Assembly (NCBI GenBank): GCA_017163975.1
Contig: JAFFSR010000227.1
Coordinates: forward strand, 5,198,501-5,262,500
Reading direction: 5' to 3'
Source: Anastatus disparis
Lineage: Eukaryota > Arthropoda > Insecta > Hymenoptera > Eupelmidae
Length of the DNA stretch: 64,000 nucleotides
Shown: positions 49,504 through 60,383 of the stretch, piece after piece
Layout of the letters: each line of letters opens with the position of its first letter
How positions within the stretch are numbered: position 1 is the stretch's first letter
The notes under the pieces: model-generated
What the model was told of the DNA's origin: nothing
What the model saw: only the letters and a program-made list of their open reading frames with translations
Databases searched by the model: none
Program-made: the position numbers and the translations under genes

Positions 49504-52378
49504 TTAGCAATATTCAATATTATCAATTAAATCTTTATAATTTTTCCAAATTTCGGGTAAATTTAAACAAACAGTCCCTCCGCCTCTTTGAAGTTGACTA
49601 ATCTAGAAATTAAATATGAATATTTAAATAAATAATATTTTAAACAATTATTAAGATAGTATATAAAAAATGAAACATACTGCACGATTAATGTCTCCAA
49701 CGCAAATCCATGATTTGCCTGCTCTGGCATCGACCGAAATGGCCCATTTTGAATGATCATAAGTAGTATTGTAATAGAATTTATCTTTGAAAGAAATTAT
49801 TGATTTGACATTCATAATACTGAAAAAATATCAAATATACTACTATCAATATAGTACTATGTAAAGTTATTTTACTTTTTAAGAATAAAAATAAGCTTAT
49901 ACTTTTTCTAATTTTATAAAGAATAAATTTTCTTATTTGTTAAAGCAAAAATATACATTTCAAATATAAATTTTTGTTTCAACTATTATTTTTTGAATTT
50001 TAGTAAGAATTTATTGGACCTTTGTTTATTATTTATTTAATTTTTAATCTCAATGTGCACTTTGAATAATTTCATATGACTCACTGATACGACAGTTGCA
50101 ACATTATTGCATATTACCTAATTAAAAGGTTATTTCTAATTATTTAAAAAATTTCACATGTATATTATTTAACGGGTTATTTAAACTTCTTTCAAATATT
50201 ACATTAACAAGCCTATATGAAATAGATCAAGAAATAAATTAAACTGTGAGCATCGAAATAGGAATTCAAAAAATTTTAATATTTAAAATTTTTTTTTAAT
50301 ACATCTAGTTGATTTAAATTTTATTAAAAAATTTTTCTATGCTTTTAAACGAACTTATTTTATATTTTTAAAACTTGGTAAAATATAAATTTCTGTATTT
50401 TACGTGTGCATAAATGCAAAAAATGTTTAAATATCAATTTTTTCACTTTTACCATAAAAACGTATAGAAATTAAGTAATTTTAATTAAAAATGTTATTAT
50501 TAAAATTAATTAATTTTTTATTCGTTACTTTAAAATGGTATTTATTTGAATTTCTGTTACCTTCTTTCTTTACAATAAGATGGCAAACTAGTAGCTGAGT
50601 TAGGCCATGTTTGTGCATATAAATCAGTATCCAAAGACTCTGCTACAAGATCTCTATATAAATCTGAAACAACGTTTGCTCGATAAGTTATCTCAAAATA
50701 TATTGATAAAGTTTGAATTGTTTGTTATTATAAAATTTTGATAAGACCATAAGAAAAATTGATCCGACGAGATAAACATACTTATTAGTTTATTTATTTA
50801 TAAAGTTGATGTTTTGAAAGTATTTATTAAATATTTGTTAATTTAACATGGTGAGGAACATGGTAAATAAAAGATAACAAAACTGATTATAAATTAAAAA
50901 AATTTTTAAGGAAAATGCTGTCTTTCTGTCACTAAATCTTCAATTATTTTATAATTTACATCTATTTTTAGATTTCCTTTATCATTTATTAACCATACAA
51001 ATCTGATAAATACGGCACGACTTTCTTGTTGCCCTAAAGAGAAAACTAAAATTAACCCTCCTGAAACGTCAGCTTCATGAGTAAATAATATATCAAGTAG
51101 CTGAAATTTTTAGGCTTCCATACTAGTAGTTTATATTCGTATTGTTGTTTTTCAGCTTGACATCCTGTTGATACGTGATTGGTTGTCTAGGTAACCAATT
51201 ACAGCTCAATACGATCTCAAACTAAAAAGCAATAATACGAATATATCAAATAGTTTCTTTACTTCATCAATCTTTTTGCCTCACCTTATCAAATATCTTA
51301 AAATAATCTGCAATCAATCTTTTTATTGAGTTTAATTTTCAAAACTAATACTACTATCAAATTTCTTGAAACATCTATAATCAATCTTACTATCAATGTT
51401 AGACCTACTATTATTAAGGGAGTTTATTGATGTACCTTTCTTTGAAAAGCTGTTCTTAGCAAACGAAGTGAAGCTCCTCCCAGCCTTCGAATAAATATTA
51501 ACTTGATTGTAAACTGATCCTTTATAGCGAATCCCATCAGCTGCATTGGCGAGAAATTTCATTTTCTTCGATAGAGTTGCTGGTATATTTTTTTGATAAA
51601 CGGTAATTTCATTGTTTATCAATTGTTTGGCAATGTTATCAAAATTCACTGCGTTAGTCGATATGCACAAAAAACTTTGCCCGTTAAATCTTCCCGAGGA
51701 AGGATACGCATAGCTACCTTTTGGCACGTATCTGTTCTTCGAATCGTTCCTTTTTGGCGTATGAATTTCTTCGCCAAATTTTGATTGCGCCGGAAACTTC
51801 GGTACGCTGTGTATTAGCCAAAAACCTTCTTTATTATTTACCACGACCACTCCTTTAGTGTGACCATTATCTAAAGTATGAGCTTCGTTAGGCGGCTGGT
51901 CGTTATACAGTATCCATAATAAATCCTCAGCTGTTGCCTGCATAAGAAATCAACGTCAGCTTTTTATTACGGGATATAAAATAGCATTTATGAATATTAA
52001 TATTTATTGATTTTTTTATACCTTATTATAAATGGGTTCTAGAGTGTAAGCAGGAATAGAATCATTTTTGCTGATATCTTTTTCTGATAAAATCCATCCT
52101 GACTTATAATTGCCACTGTCCATGTACAAATAAGCAACACCCTTTTTGATTAGTGGGTTGTTACTGTATGATATTTTTGGTAATTTATATAGATAGTACC
52201 TAAAAGAATATTTTTACATAAGTTGTTTTATATTTAGTTTTAAATTGAATTATAATTACCAATCCACATCTTGATTTTTTTCTCCTTTACATTGTAACGA
52301 TACGACTTCTATTGAATTTATTGAAAATATTACGACTAAGTATAAGATAAAAATAGATACTGATTTTAGCGCGTTCAT
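49504..52378 (-). CDS. Deoxyribonuclease II paralogue (six exons)
   Basis: Exons 52378-52260, 52199-52022, 51937-51436, 50663-50561, 49819-49681 and 49602-49504 join in phase to give 379 aa. Exons 2, 4 and 5 have exactly the lengths of those in the DNase II gene at 40402-42034 (178, 103 and 139 bases), and all five intron phases agree. A signal peptide (KSVSIFILYLVVIFSINS) precedes LQCKGEKNQDVDW. Both HxK motifs are kept: His125 in DNGHTKGV and His323 in YDHSKWAI. GFWLIHSVPKFP, YPSSGRFNGQSFLCIS and WICVGDINRA are conserved. It ends at NIEYC and lacks the basic tail of the other copy. The intron at 50664-51435 is much longer than its counterpart and holds other sequence. Activity is expected from the intact catalytic residues. 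Confidence 0.94.
50906..51186 (-). pseudogene. Coding-like stretch of unknown family inside the DNase II paralogue intron
   Basis: On the minus strand 51109-50906 is open for 67 codons to a stop, with protein-like composition (LLDILFTHEADVSGGLILVF, then RAVFIRFVWLINDKGNLKID). It has no Met and begins just after an in-frame TAA. Directly upstream, in another frame (51186-51105), EKQQYEYKLLVWKPKNF is open. One extra base in the AAAAA run at the junction would fuse the two. So it is either the last exon of a gene spliced at TTTCAG|CTACTT, or a frameshifted pseudogene, or an assembly slip. I do not recognise the family. Confidence 0.4.
51241..51388. repeat. Three imperfect tandem units around the paralogue's exon 3 boundary
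   Basis: Related units of about 35 bases occur at 51354-51388, 51285-51321 and 51241-51274. On the minus strand each reads AAGATTGAT, then a variable part, then TTTGATA. They lie just downstream of the exon 3 donor at 51436 and help explain why this intron is long. Confidence 0.5.
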
Positions 52379-54285
52379 CTTATTGTATTGCTGATTTAAT
52401 AAAACTGAAGAAATTTTTTTCAATATTTTGTTTTAAATATAAGTTTATTGAAATTTAATGTCTGCTTTGTATTGCGAATACAGTTATCTATTTAATGATC
52501 CATCAACTATTCCAAACGAGATTCAATATAATAATGTTCATAACATTTATATGATAAGCTAAATCGTAAATTTTTTACCGGCAGAATTGTTTGCTTCCGC
52601 GCACCCAAACTCAAGATAAAATGACAGTTAATGCACAAATAAATAATACGTAAAACGGAAAAAAAACTTTTATATTTTATAAAATATCACTTTAACAAAT
52701 CATTTAATGATTACTACGTATTTTAGGATATAAACTTTACCGATTTTTCAATATTTCACCAATTATTTTTTTTTAATTTGAATTTAATATAAAATCACTG
52801 TTAGAACTTTTAAATATATAAATTAACAATTTTCATGATAATTTTTTAATTAATGCACTTTTCCAAAAATATTTGAATACTACATGAGTATGAATTCCTT
52901 ATTAAAAAAACTAATAATAAAATTAAAATATTTTTTAAATTCGTATTTCGTTTTAATTTTATATTAAGACTGTGCTGACAAACATCCAAATATATACAAA
53001 TAATTCACCATTTATTATTATGTACAAATATTTATTTTTTTCTTACCTTATATACTTCTTATCTCAATGAAGAGAATGTAAGAGTAATCAAAATTTAGAT
53101 GTAAGTACATAATAGATATAAATAATTAATTGTCTTTTATCTCAATGAAAAATTACGTTGGAATTCAAAGGCTAGATTCAAATCAGCAATGGATATAAAT
53201 AATCTTTCAAGAATTTATACATTTCCTGTAAAATAAGCTTCTACTATCAATTTTGTATTGTAGAAGATCATTTGATGATCACATGTTAAAACTTGTAGAT
53301 ATATATATATATATGATATTCCAGAGGATTTTAAAAAATAATCATCATACGGGAATTGATAGATTTTTATAGTGATTTGGCACGTGAAAGTACCTTAATG
53401 AGAAGTAAATTTGTTCAAAGTTTCATGCTGTTCGATCTATATGGGTGGAAGCTGTGGCCCATTTTAAGTTAATTCCCACAACTCATTTTCGCCTACATCG
53501 ATTTTGATTAAATTTACATGGAAGCTAATCTTAGACCTAATAAAAAATTTGCCTAAAGTTTTATTTTATAATTCAATTTCGTTTGGCATTTGTCAATGTT
53601 TTTTCAATCATATTTTTATTAAGTAAAAAATGTGCATTTGTTGAATGTAGTAAACGCTCTTTACATATTGGAATTTTTGATACTCTTAAATATTGGAGAA
53701 TGAAGGCTTGCATCAAGGCCTTCAATTTGCAAAATCGTATAGCTTTATTCAAAGTCTTAAATGTTTTAATACTCAATTTGACAAAAGTTTTGAAGCAAAA
53801 CACACGGTTTTATCTATTTTTTAATCAAACTTATTTTTAATTAAAAATAATCCAGTTTGCATTCCATCGTTCGTTCTATATTATTATCTAAAAAATTTTA
53901 CATTATGCTTATTGTACTTGACAGTGATTTTAGGTATTATACAATACTCCGAAACCTTGTAAATTAAAGATTTTGATTATTTTACTTTGGAGCAAACATA
54001 AAAAGGAGTTATTGAAAACTAAAGCTGAAGATTTTTTTAAAGGGAACTTTGAAATAATCTTTAGTGTTTCTGAAAAGATTTTTTAAAATTTAAACAAATG
54101 TTGGATGCCTTTCCAAGATCAAATAAAAATTACAACATTCACTGCTTATATTTTGAGTGATATGGTATTTTTGTTTAAAAAAAAACCAAATAATGTAAAA
54201 ACAATTATCGAGATAAAAATTTTGTTCATTTGTTAAATAAATCACTCAATTCTTATATTGCAACAAGCAATGAACATAGTATTTT
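52379..54285. other. Intergenic AT-rich sequence
   Basis: Should contain the promoter of the DNase II paralogue. Two overlapping frames on opposite strands at 53573-53840 have no family resemblance. No RNA gene or transposon end seen. Confidence 0.45.
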
Positions 54286-54476
54286 TTAATCTTATTTAAC
54301 GTCGCTACATTTATGCTATCATTACGATGCCAATTAGCGACGGAGATTGTCAGTGTGTTCGTTAGAAAAGCACATGTAACACGTACAGTGGTACTTGTAT
54401 CAATCGGGCACCGAGAGCGGGATTCAAACTCGAAACCTCGAGATGACGAATCCATCGAATGAGCCACTGAGACCTC
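54286..54476 (-). mobile_element. tRNA-derived SINE, family 1, copy 3
   Basis: On the minus strand the head is GGTCTCAGTGGCTCATTCGA, with a deletion inside the D arm relative to copy 2. Then come B box GAGTTTGAATCCCGC, body CAAGTACCACTGTACGTG, ACACACTGACAATCTCCGTC and tail AGCGACGTTAAATAAGAT. Same order and spacing as copy 2. Confidence 0.82.
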
Positions 54477-55269
54477 GTTTCAGCATTTTAATAAAGCTAG
54501 AATCAAGCATATTGTCGCTTAAACTTGTTTCTTAATGTGCTATTTCAATAATATTTTTTGCAACATAATAACAATATAGCAAAAATAATATTTCTAATTT
54601 TTTTAAAAATTATAATATCAAATTTATATTTTCTCACTATTCGTAATAAAACTTTTCAACAATGTAAGACTCTACAAAACTAGTAAACATAAGACCATAG
54701 ATATCATTATTCTCTTGTATTTGGTTTTTTTCTTCTTTATTTTTTTTCCCCTGCGCAAGAAACGAAAAATTGGCTATTAAATACACTGTCAGAAGCACGT
54801 CATCCCAACGTTTCGTTTTATACATATAATCCTCTAGGTATAACGTTCGCGCGCGCGCTTTTTCTATCTCTATCTTTATTTTTTCTCTCTCTGTCTTCCT
54901 CTTTGCACGTGTTACATGAAAAATGCGCGAAGCAAGTAAATGGTGAACGCGTACGAAAAATAAAAATCTTTTTTATTATTTTCTCCTCTGCTTCTCTCTC
55001 TTTTTTTTTCTTTTACCTCTTGCGCACCCGCCTATCCTTACATGTACATGTATACGTCGTACGTGTCATGCGCCGCATAGGATTACTTATATCTGACACG
55101 CCCGTGTGTACGCTTACATACATATATATCTATATATACATGAATACAGGTATATACATATATATATATATATTGTATGACCGGCTGTCGCACTACGCTA
55201 TGCGCTTCACTCTTTCGTTTCTTCTTTTTATTTTTTATGTTTCCGTTTCTCTGCGCTGTTAGTTTTTTC

Positions 55270-55341
<72 letters not shown>

Positions 55342-55815
55342 AGTGTCTGCAAGCCCATGTGGGCTCTTTTTTATGGGATTTTTAGAATCGACCAAATCCG
55401 ACGAATTTCCAACCAAGTTTTACGAATTTTGTATTTTTGTGGTTGCATTACATGTGGTTTTTAGGGTTTCGTTTGTTGAATATACATATTTTTTTTCATT
55501 TTTTTTTATATATTGTAAAATTTTTTCTATATATTATATTTTGTAGTTAGACCAAATTATACTTTTCATTTAAATCGAGTATCAATCCGTTCGCATATAT
55601 TTATATACACTTATCAATTCTTTTGAATCTCTGAACAGGAGTCGAAATGTGCTGGAAAAGTTGGACAGTGATTTTTCAATATGAAGATTTTTTTATGCGG
55701 TGGCTTGCAGTCAGATTGGCCTTCAATAATTAATTACATTTTATTTCCGGTTTTCAACGGATAGTATTTTGAAGTTTTCATTTCAGATTCTACGGGGTGA
55801 TTATAGAATTGAGGG
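54477..55815. other. Low-complexity intergenic DNA
   Basis: TC-rich blocks (54865-54905, 54980-55020), short TA runs near 55120-55172 and the long (AT)n at 55275. The open frames here (54903-55546, both strands) follow the simple repeats. No gene recognised. Confidence 0.55.
55275..55336. repeat. (AT)n microsatellite
   Basis: About 31 AT dinucleotides, the longest in the window. It creates Tyr-Ile frames on both strands. Confidence 0.95.
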
Positions 55816-55899
55816 AATTGAGGGTTCGGAAATAAAAAGGACACATGCCCATTTAAATAACATTGGCTATGTGCCCTTTTTATTTCCAGACCCCCAATT
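55816..55899. repeat. Imperfect inverted repeat, hairpin-forming
   Basis: Left arm 55816-55846 and right arm 55869-55899 are near-complementary over 31 bases (GGAAATAAAAAGG against CCTTTTTATTTCC in the core). A 22-base loop separates them. It could be a small foldback element or a precursor hairpin RNA. Confidence 0.7.
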
Positions 55900-56254
55900 T
55901 TGACTGCCCATTTTCAGTTACTTATTAATTTTTATTTTTTATTTTTATTCATATTATTATTATTATTATTTTGATCGTAAGTCGGATATTCTTTTATTTG
56001 TTTATTCTTCAGCCGACATAAGTATTATTTTTAATTGTATATACACCCAATTAAATATAAGTATATTATTTAAATCGAAAATATAAATAAAAAGTATATA
56101 ATTTTGATAAACTAATAAAATTTTTATATTCGAATTTTGACTAGACGAGAAATCATTAATTATTAATCAGTGAAGTTATTTAAAGATTCATTAATTTATT
56201 TTAGAGCAGACTTTATTGCAGGCCGAAAACTGGGAAATAAGATTTTATAATATA

Positions 56255-56330
56255 CAGTGCCGTCTTTACACATAGGCCGGTGAGGCCTCGGCCTAGGGCC
56301 CTAGGATGTTTTAGGGCCTCCAATTAACAG
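56255..56330. mobile_element. Terminal fragment resembling a hAT-type transposon
   Basis: CAGTGCCGTCTTTACACATA followed by a GGCCT/AGGCC-rich stretch resembles the termini of hAT elements of the Tip100/Zaphod type. I found no matching inverted end to the right, and no transposase frame. Assignment is from memory of the terminus type. Confidence 0.4.
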
Positions 56331-56459
56331 AAAATTAAAAAAATTATAACGAAAAAATGAATACGTTTGATTAACAATCATTAATTACAGTGAATAAAAT
56401 ATATGTAAAATATGAATATTAATTAAATTTTAATAATTTCTTAAGTTTAGATTAAACTT

Positions 56460-57354
56460 CCCTGGTAGAAATTTGAACATTAAAAATGGTGTAAACAACA
56501 ATTTATGACCATTTTCAATAGTAATATTTTGTCATGTCAATATTGGCGAATAAATGGCAATTTTTTGCTGAATCTGCAGAGCTCAAATTTTTTGGTATAT
56601 TGGTTAGCATCTTATAGGCAAAAAATGCTAATATAAAAATGTTGTTCAAAATTTTTGTATTTAGCCAAAAAAATACGCATTTTAAGTAAACAGAGAGAAA
56701 AAATCAGTAACAGCTATCTAAAAATTAGGTAAACTGTGGACAACTTTTTTTGACTAGTTATATAACTTTTTAGTAATGAGTCCTTAATTTTTCAGATCAT
56801 AGGTAAAATCATAACCTCACTTTTGCCACGTGGCGATAAAATATAGATTAGTATTTATTCACATTCCTTCGTCAATGTTTATTTTTATTGGAATTTATAA
56901 AAATAAAAATAATATTAAATTTTATTAAAATAATATGAAACGCAGTACGAAACGAGTATAAAAATATCGTTTTTTAAAATAATAAATAGAAAATTTTATT
57001 AATCGTTTAAAAATAACCTCTAACAATCCGATCACAACTCAAAATATACGCGCAAATATATTAACAAAAGTGATTCTATTAATGATTAATGATAACTTTG
57101 AAGAAAAAACCTTAAATGATTCTTAATAGTAATCAATTAGAGCACAATTTGATAGACTCTACTGTTAACTATCTATATTCAAATAATAGTGGATCAGACT
57201 CAACATTTTATTAGCATTTTTTAGCACTATGAAGGTTGAAAAAAACGTTTCATATTAGTTCAAATAATGGCCATAAAACATTCCCATTTTCTGCTCTTCA
57301 CTTTAAAGAAATGGCCATAAAATGGTAGAAAAAGCGTTTCATTTTCTACCAGGG
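56460..57354. mobile_element. TIR element of about 895 bp, superfamily unknown
   Basis: The ends are inverted copies of CCCTGGTAGAAA. Subterminal copies of AATGGCCATAAAA-like sequence occur near the right end (57265-57325), and a related ATTTATGACCATTTT lies near the left end. No open reading frame of size, so non-autonomous. The flanks do not show a convincing target duplication. Confidence 0.6.
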
Positions 57355-58019
57355 TTATTATCGTTTGTTAAACGAATTTTTGGTGTTCACCAATTAGAAA
57401 TAATTAGGGTTATATTGTCTTGTTAAATTGTTAAATCAAAATAAAGTTATTTATTTTGATAAATTTATATTTTTTAGAAAATATACTTAAAAAATAAGTA
57501 ATTTTAAATAAGTAACTATTACTTAAAATTCATAATTTTTCGAAAAATAAAAGTAATAAAATTATGATTATTTATATCAGTATCATTTTTACATTTTTAT
57601 TAAATAATTTCTTTATCAACTAAAAAGAAATTTTTATCATATACATTCAATATTGAAATATAATTATTATATAAAAAAATTGTAATAATATCATATTAGT
57701 TATATACGTAACTTGGGAGTACGAAGGATGAATACAGGCGAGACTAAAGTGTTTGTCGCATGAGTAGCAGTTGGTCGAGGGCGCGCGAAGCGCGAATAAA
57801 AATTATTATATTATTATGTATAATAAAATTAAGGATAATGAAAAATGAATAATTAAAAGCAAATGAATGAATTATTGAATAAAATTAATAATCGACTGAA
57901 ATTTAATAATTTAATTTGAACAAAATAGTACCAAATCAAAATTAGAAAAAGAGCAAAAAGAAATTGAAATTAGAACTGTGCTTCTGTGCATGGGTGCGCC
58001 CATGGACTGGAAATAGCGC
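57355..58019. other. Intergenic AT-rich DNA with two short GC palindromes
   Basis: Mostly AT-rich. A GC-rich patch at 57776-57795 (GCGCGCGAAGCGCG) and the short inverted repeat CATGGGTGCGCCCATG at about 57989-58004 precede the hairpin tandem array. No gene seen. Confidence 0.5.
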
Positions 58020-58221
58020 CCTCGCCGGGGTGAATCTTGATCACAAGATTCCGAGTGTCGAGGTAAATAATAGCCTCGCCGAGTTTTCAGGGTTCCGAGT
58101 GTCGAGGCAATTTATTAGGGCCTCGCCGGGGTGAATCTTGATTACAAGACTCCGAGTGTCGAGGTAAATGGTTACAGCCTCGCCGGGGTGAACCCTGGTT
58201 ATAAGACTCCGGGTGTCGAGG
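58020..58221. repeat. Tandem array of four hairpin-forming units
   Basis: Units at 58020-58063, 58074-58107, 58121-58164 and 58178-58221. Three are 44 bases and one is 34. Each begins CCTCGCCG and ends CCGAGTGTCGAGG or a one-base variant, so the ends pair (CCTCG with CGAGG). In unit 1 the centre GAATCTTGATCACAAGATTC is also a perfect inverted repeat. Spacers of 10-13 bases are AT-rich and unlike each other. The minus strand stays open through the array as an 84-codon frame, probably by chance. Confidence 0.85.
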
Positions 58222-58809
58222 TAGGTAAGCGGCACGAATTGACAAACATCGTCAGTTCGAGTCGCTACAAAGCTATATAAATCAAGCACAGTCAAAGAAG
58301 GAAAAAAGTAAATAAAATAATGCTATAAAGAAACTATAGTAAACATTAAGAACGTTTGATACTTTTTTATAAAATGGAAAAGACGTATAAGTACGGTAAG
58401 CCATTTTTATGCTGGTCGCCTATAATTAAGAAACGTGTTCTTGGTTAAAATCTTATACTTAAAAATTACTATCAATTTTATATTTTTATGTGTACAATTT
58501 ACCGAAAATTCATAATTTCACTGTTAAAGGATAATCTCTTAAGCCAGGTAAATTATTTTGAAATAGTGACAATTTAGAAACCCGCAATAAAACTAAGACA
58601 TTTATTGACGGTCATGCATATATTGCTTATGACTTGCCACTCGGGTTGTTTTATGATGCAATAATAAAGAATTGAAGATTTGGGAAAACCCAGCATTTAT
58701 TAAGTTCAATTATTAACTGAAATTTTTCCACCAATCAGAAAATGTTTTACAAAATTAGAGTAAAAGAAGGCCTGGCTTAAGAAATGTATTCTTCTCTTCA
58801 TGATAGTTG
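58222..58809. other. Intergenic sequence
   Basis: No certain gene. A possible short plus-strand exon, ATG at 58374 to a GTAAGC donor after 58395 (seven codons plus one base), was noted. It could be a remote first exon of a downstream gene but cannot be supported further. Confidence 0.3.
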
Positions 58810-59108
58810 CACTGAAAAATAAGTGGTAAAGAAGCACTACCATCGGTAACGAAACTATACTCTTTTCGTTTCGTGCGCACAGTGCCATTGCAGGAAAACA
58901 GTGGTGCTACTGTGGGGAGAGAGATGTACTTCGCATGACGCCAAGCGAAATCGCCACGTGAGTGGGAATACACATGCACAACAAAAAGAGCCGTTAGCTA
59001 CGACAGTGGGGCGTCACGTTCCCCACGAGAGAAAGCATTAGCATTCTTACGGTTTCGTTGAGCAGAAGTACTTCGAGGGACTTGTGGACTACCACTTATT
59101 TTTCAGTG
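58810..59108. mobile_element. MITE-like element with CACTG ends, 299 bp
   Basis: The terminal inverted repeat CACTGAAAAATAAGTGGTA is matched at the right end as ACCACTTATTTTTCAGTG. TG flanks both sides (58808-58809 and 59109-59110). CACTG termini point to the CACTA/Chapaev group (CMC). No coding capacity. The interior is GC-richer than the surroundings. Confidence 0.75.
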
Positions 59109-60353
59109 TGTAAGAAAAACTTTAGTCAGTCTGCATTCGGAGTTCAACACGCTCACTTGTATCCATCTTAGGATAGCACATTGAATAGAGTTTTATTTTA
59201 AAGAAAAATTGTCTCCTTATAATTTTCTAACCTTTTCACTACCTTATCCCAGTGATACTACGTTACACCGTGCGTGACGAATAAAAAAAAACTATTTGTC
59301 CTTTTTTTGGGTAAAAAGTATCATGCATCCGAGTTTTAACTTTAATGGTTTTTACATTCGTTTTTATATATTCAAAATTTTTTTTTTATTTGTTTTTATT
59401 CATTTCTTCCTTTGTTTATATTTTAACTTTTTTTTGCATCTATTTTTAACGGCGATATTTTGTATGAATTATTTCTTGCTTTCACTTGAACATGAGTTTT
59501 TTTTCGACTCCATTGAGTATAGGGAAACCATGCGAAGGCGTCACCTATATAGATAGTATACTAACATGGCGACAGAATTCCACAGTACAAGCTGGGCTTA
59601 AATGTAATGACATTAGTTTTTTAGTCTAAACATCATCACCATGAAAAATATTTGTAAATACGCTAACACCAATCGTGCACAACGTAAATTTATACAAGGA
59701 CAAATAGTTTATCAGACCCAATTCGAAATAAAATGTGAAATTATTAAGAAATATACATTCAACGGTGAGGTTAACTTCATATAGCTTATTGCTTGCAGAC
59801 GTCTACTTGTCCACGCTTCATACAAATCTATCTTCGCAGAGTTGTCAAATATATTCTGCTTGTTTACATAACCTTGATTTGTTCTCGGGAAGAGATGAAA
59901 ACTAACATTTAAATTCTTGACTGCTTAAATTTCACGACCCCTTACTACATTATAATCTCTGTTGGAATTTTTTTCACGCATTTTGAACTCTTTTTATTAC
60001 ATTGTAATTAGTTTTCAATTAAAAAATAAAAATTAAACACCAGTTGCTATGCTACTCAAAGCAAAGTTGTGTTTTAGATTATTTCACAGCCTTGCCACAA
60101 GAGGTCATCGTAAGTGTGTGAGTTCCCAATAATAACGCTGTTTGAAAGTATTTTAAAATGTTTATGACAATGTTAAAATAGCACCATTATGAAGATAGGA
60201 AAACATTGAAAAACGCTTATGCTATAGAAATTTCCAAAAAAAAAGAAAAATGAATCAACTTTTTTTATTTTGTGAATTATAAATTGCAGTGTGTTATAAA
60301 GTGTGTGAATTATAAAGTGTGTAAATTATAAAATGTGAGTGAAATATTGATGG
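59109..60353. other. Intergenic sequence with a spaced 15-bp inverted repeat
   Basis: AAACTATTTGTCCTT at 59289-59303 has an exact inverted copy at 59696-59710. They may bound a degraded 420-bp element. The 86-codon plus frame at 59296-59556 lies inside and is poly-T driven. Short GTGTGAATTATAAA repeats occur at 60290-60335. Confidence 0.45.
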
Positions 60354-60383
60354 TTTATTTTAATGATTTATCATCAGTTGGAG

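Noticed and set aside
53573..53840. Overlapping frames of 76 and 85 codons on opposite strands
   Set aside because: Mirror frames of the same bases with no family resemblance.
54903..55546. Overlapping frames of 60-119 codons
   Set aside because: Driven by TC-rich and (AT)n repeats, on both strands at once.
58041..58295. 84-codon minus-strand frame with repeated YLDTRSL/HPGEA
   Set aside because: The repetition follows the DNA tandem array; there is no splice signal, family resemblance or codon evidence.
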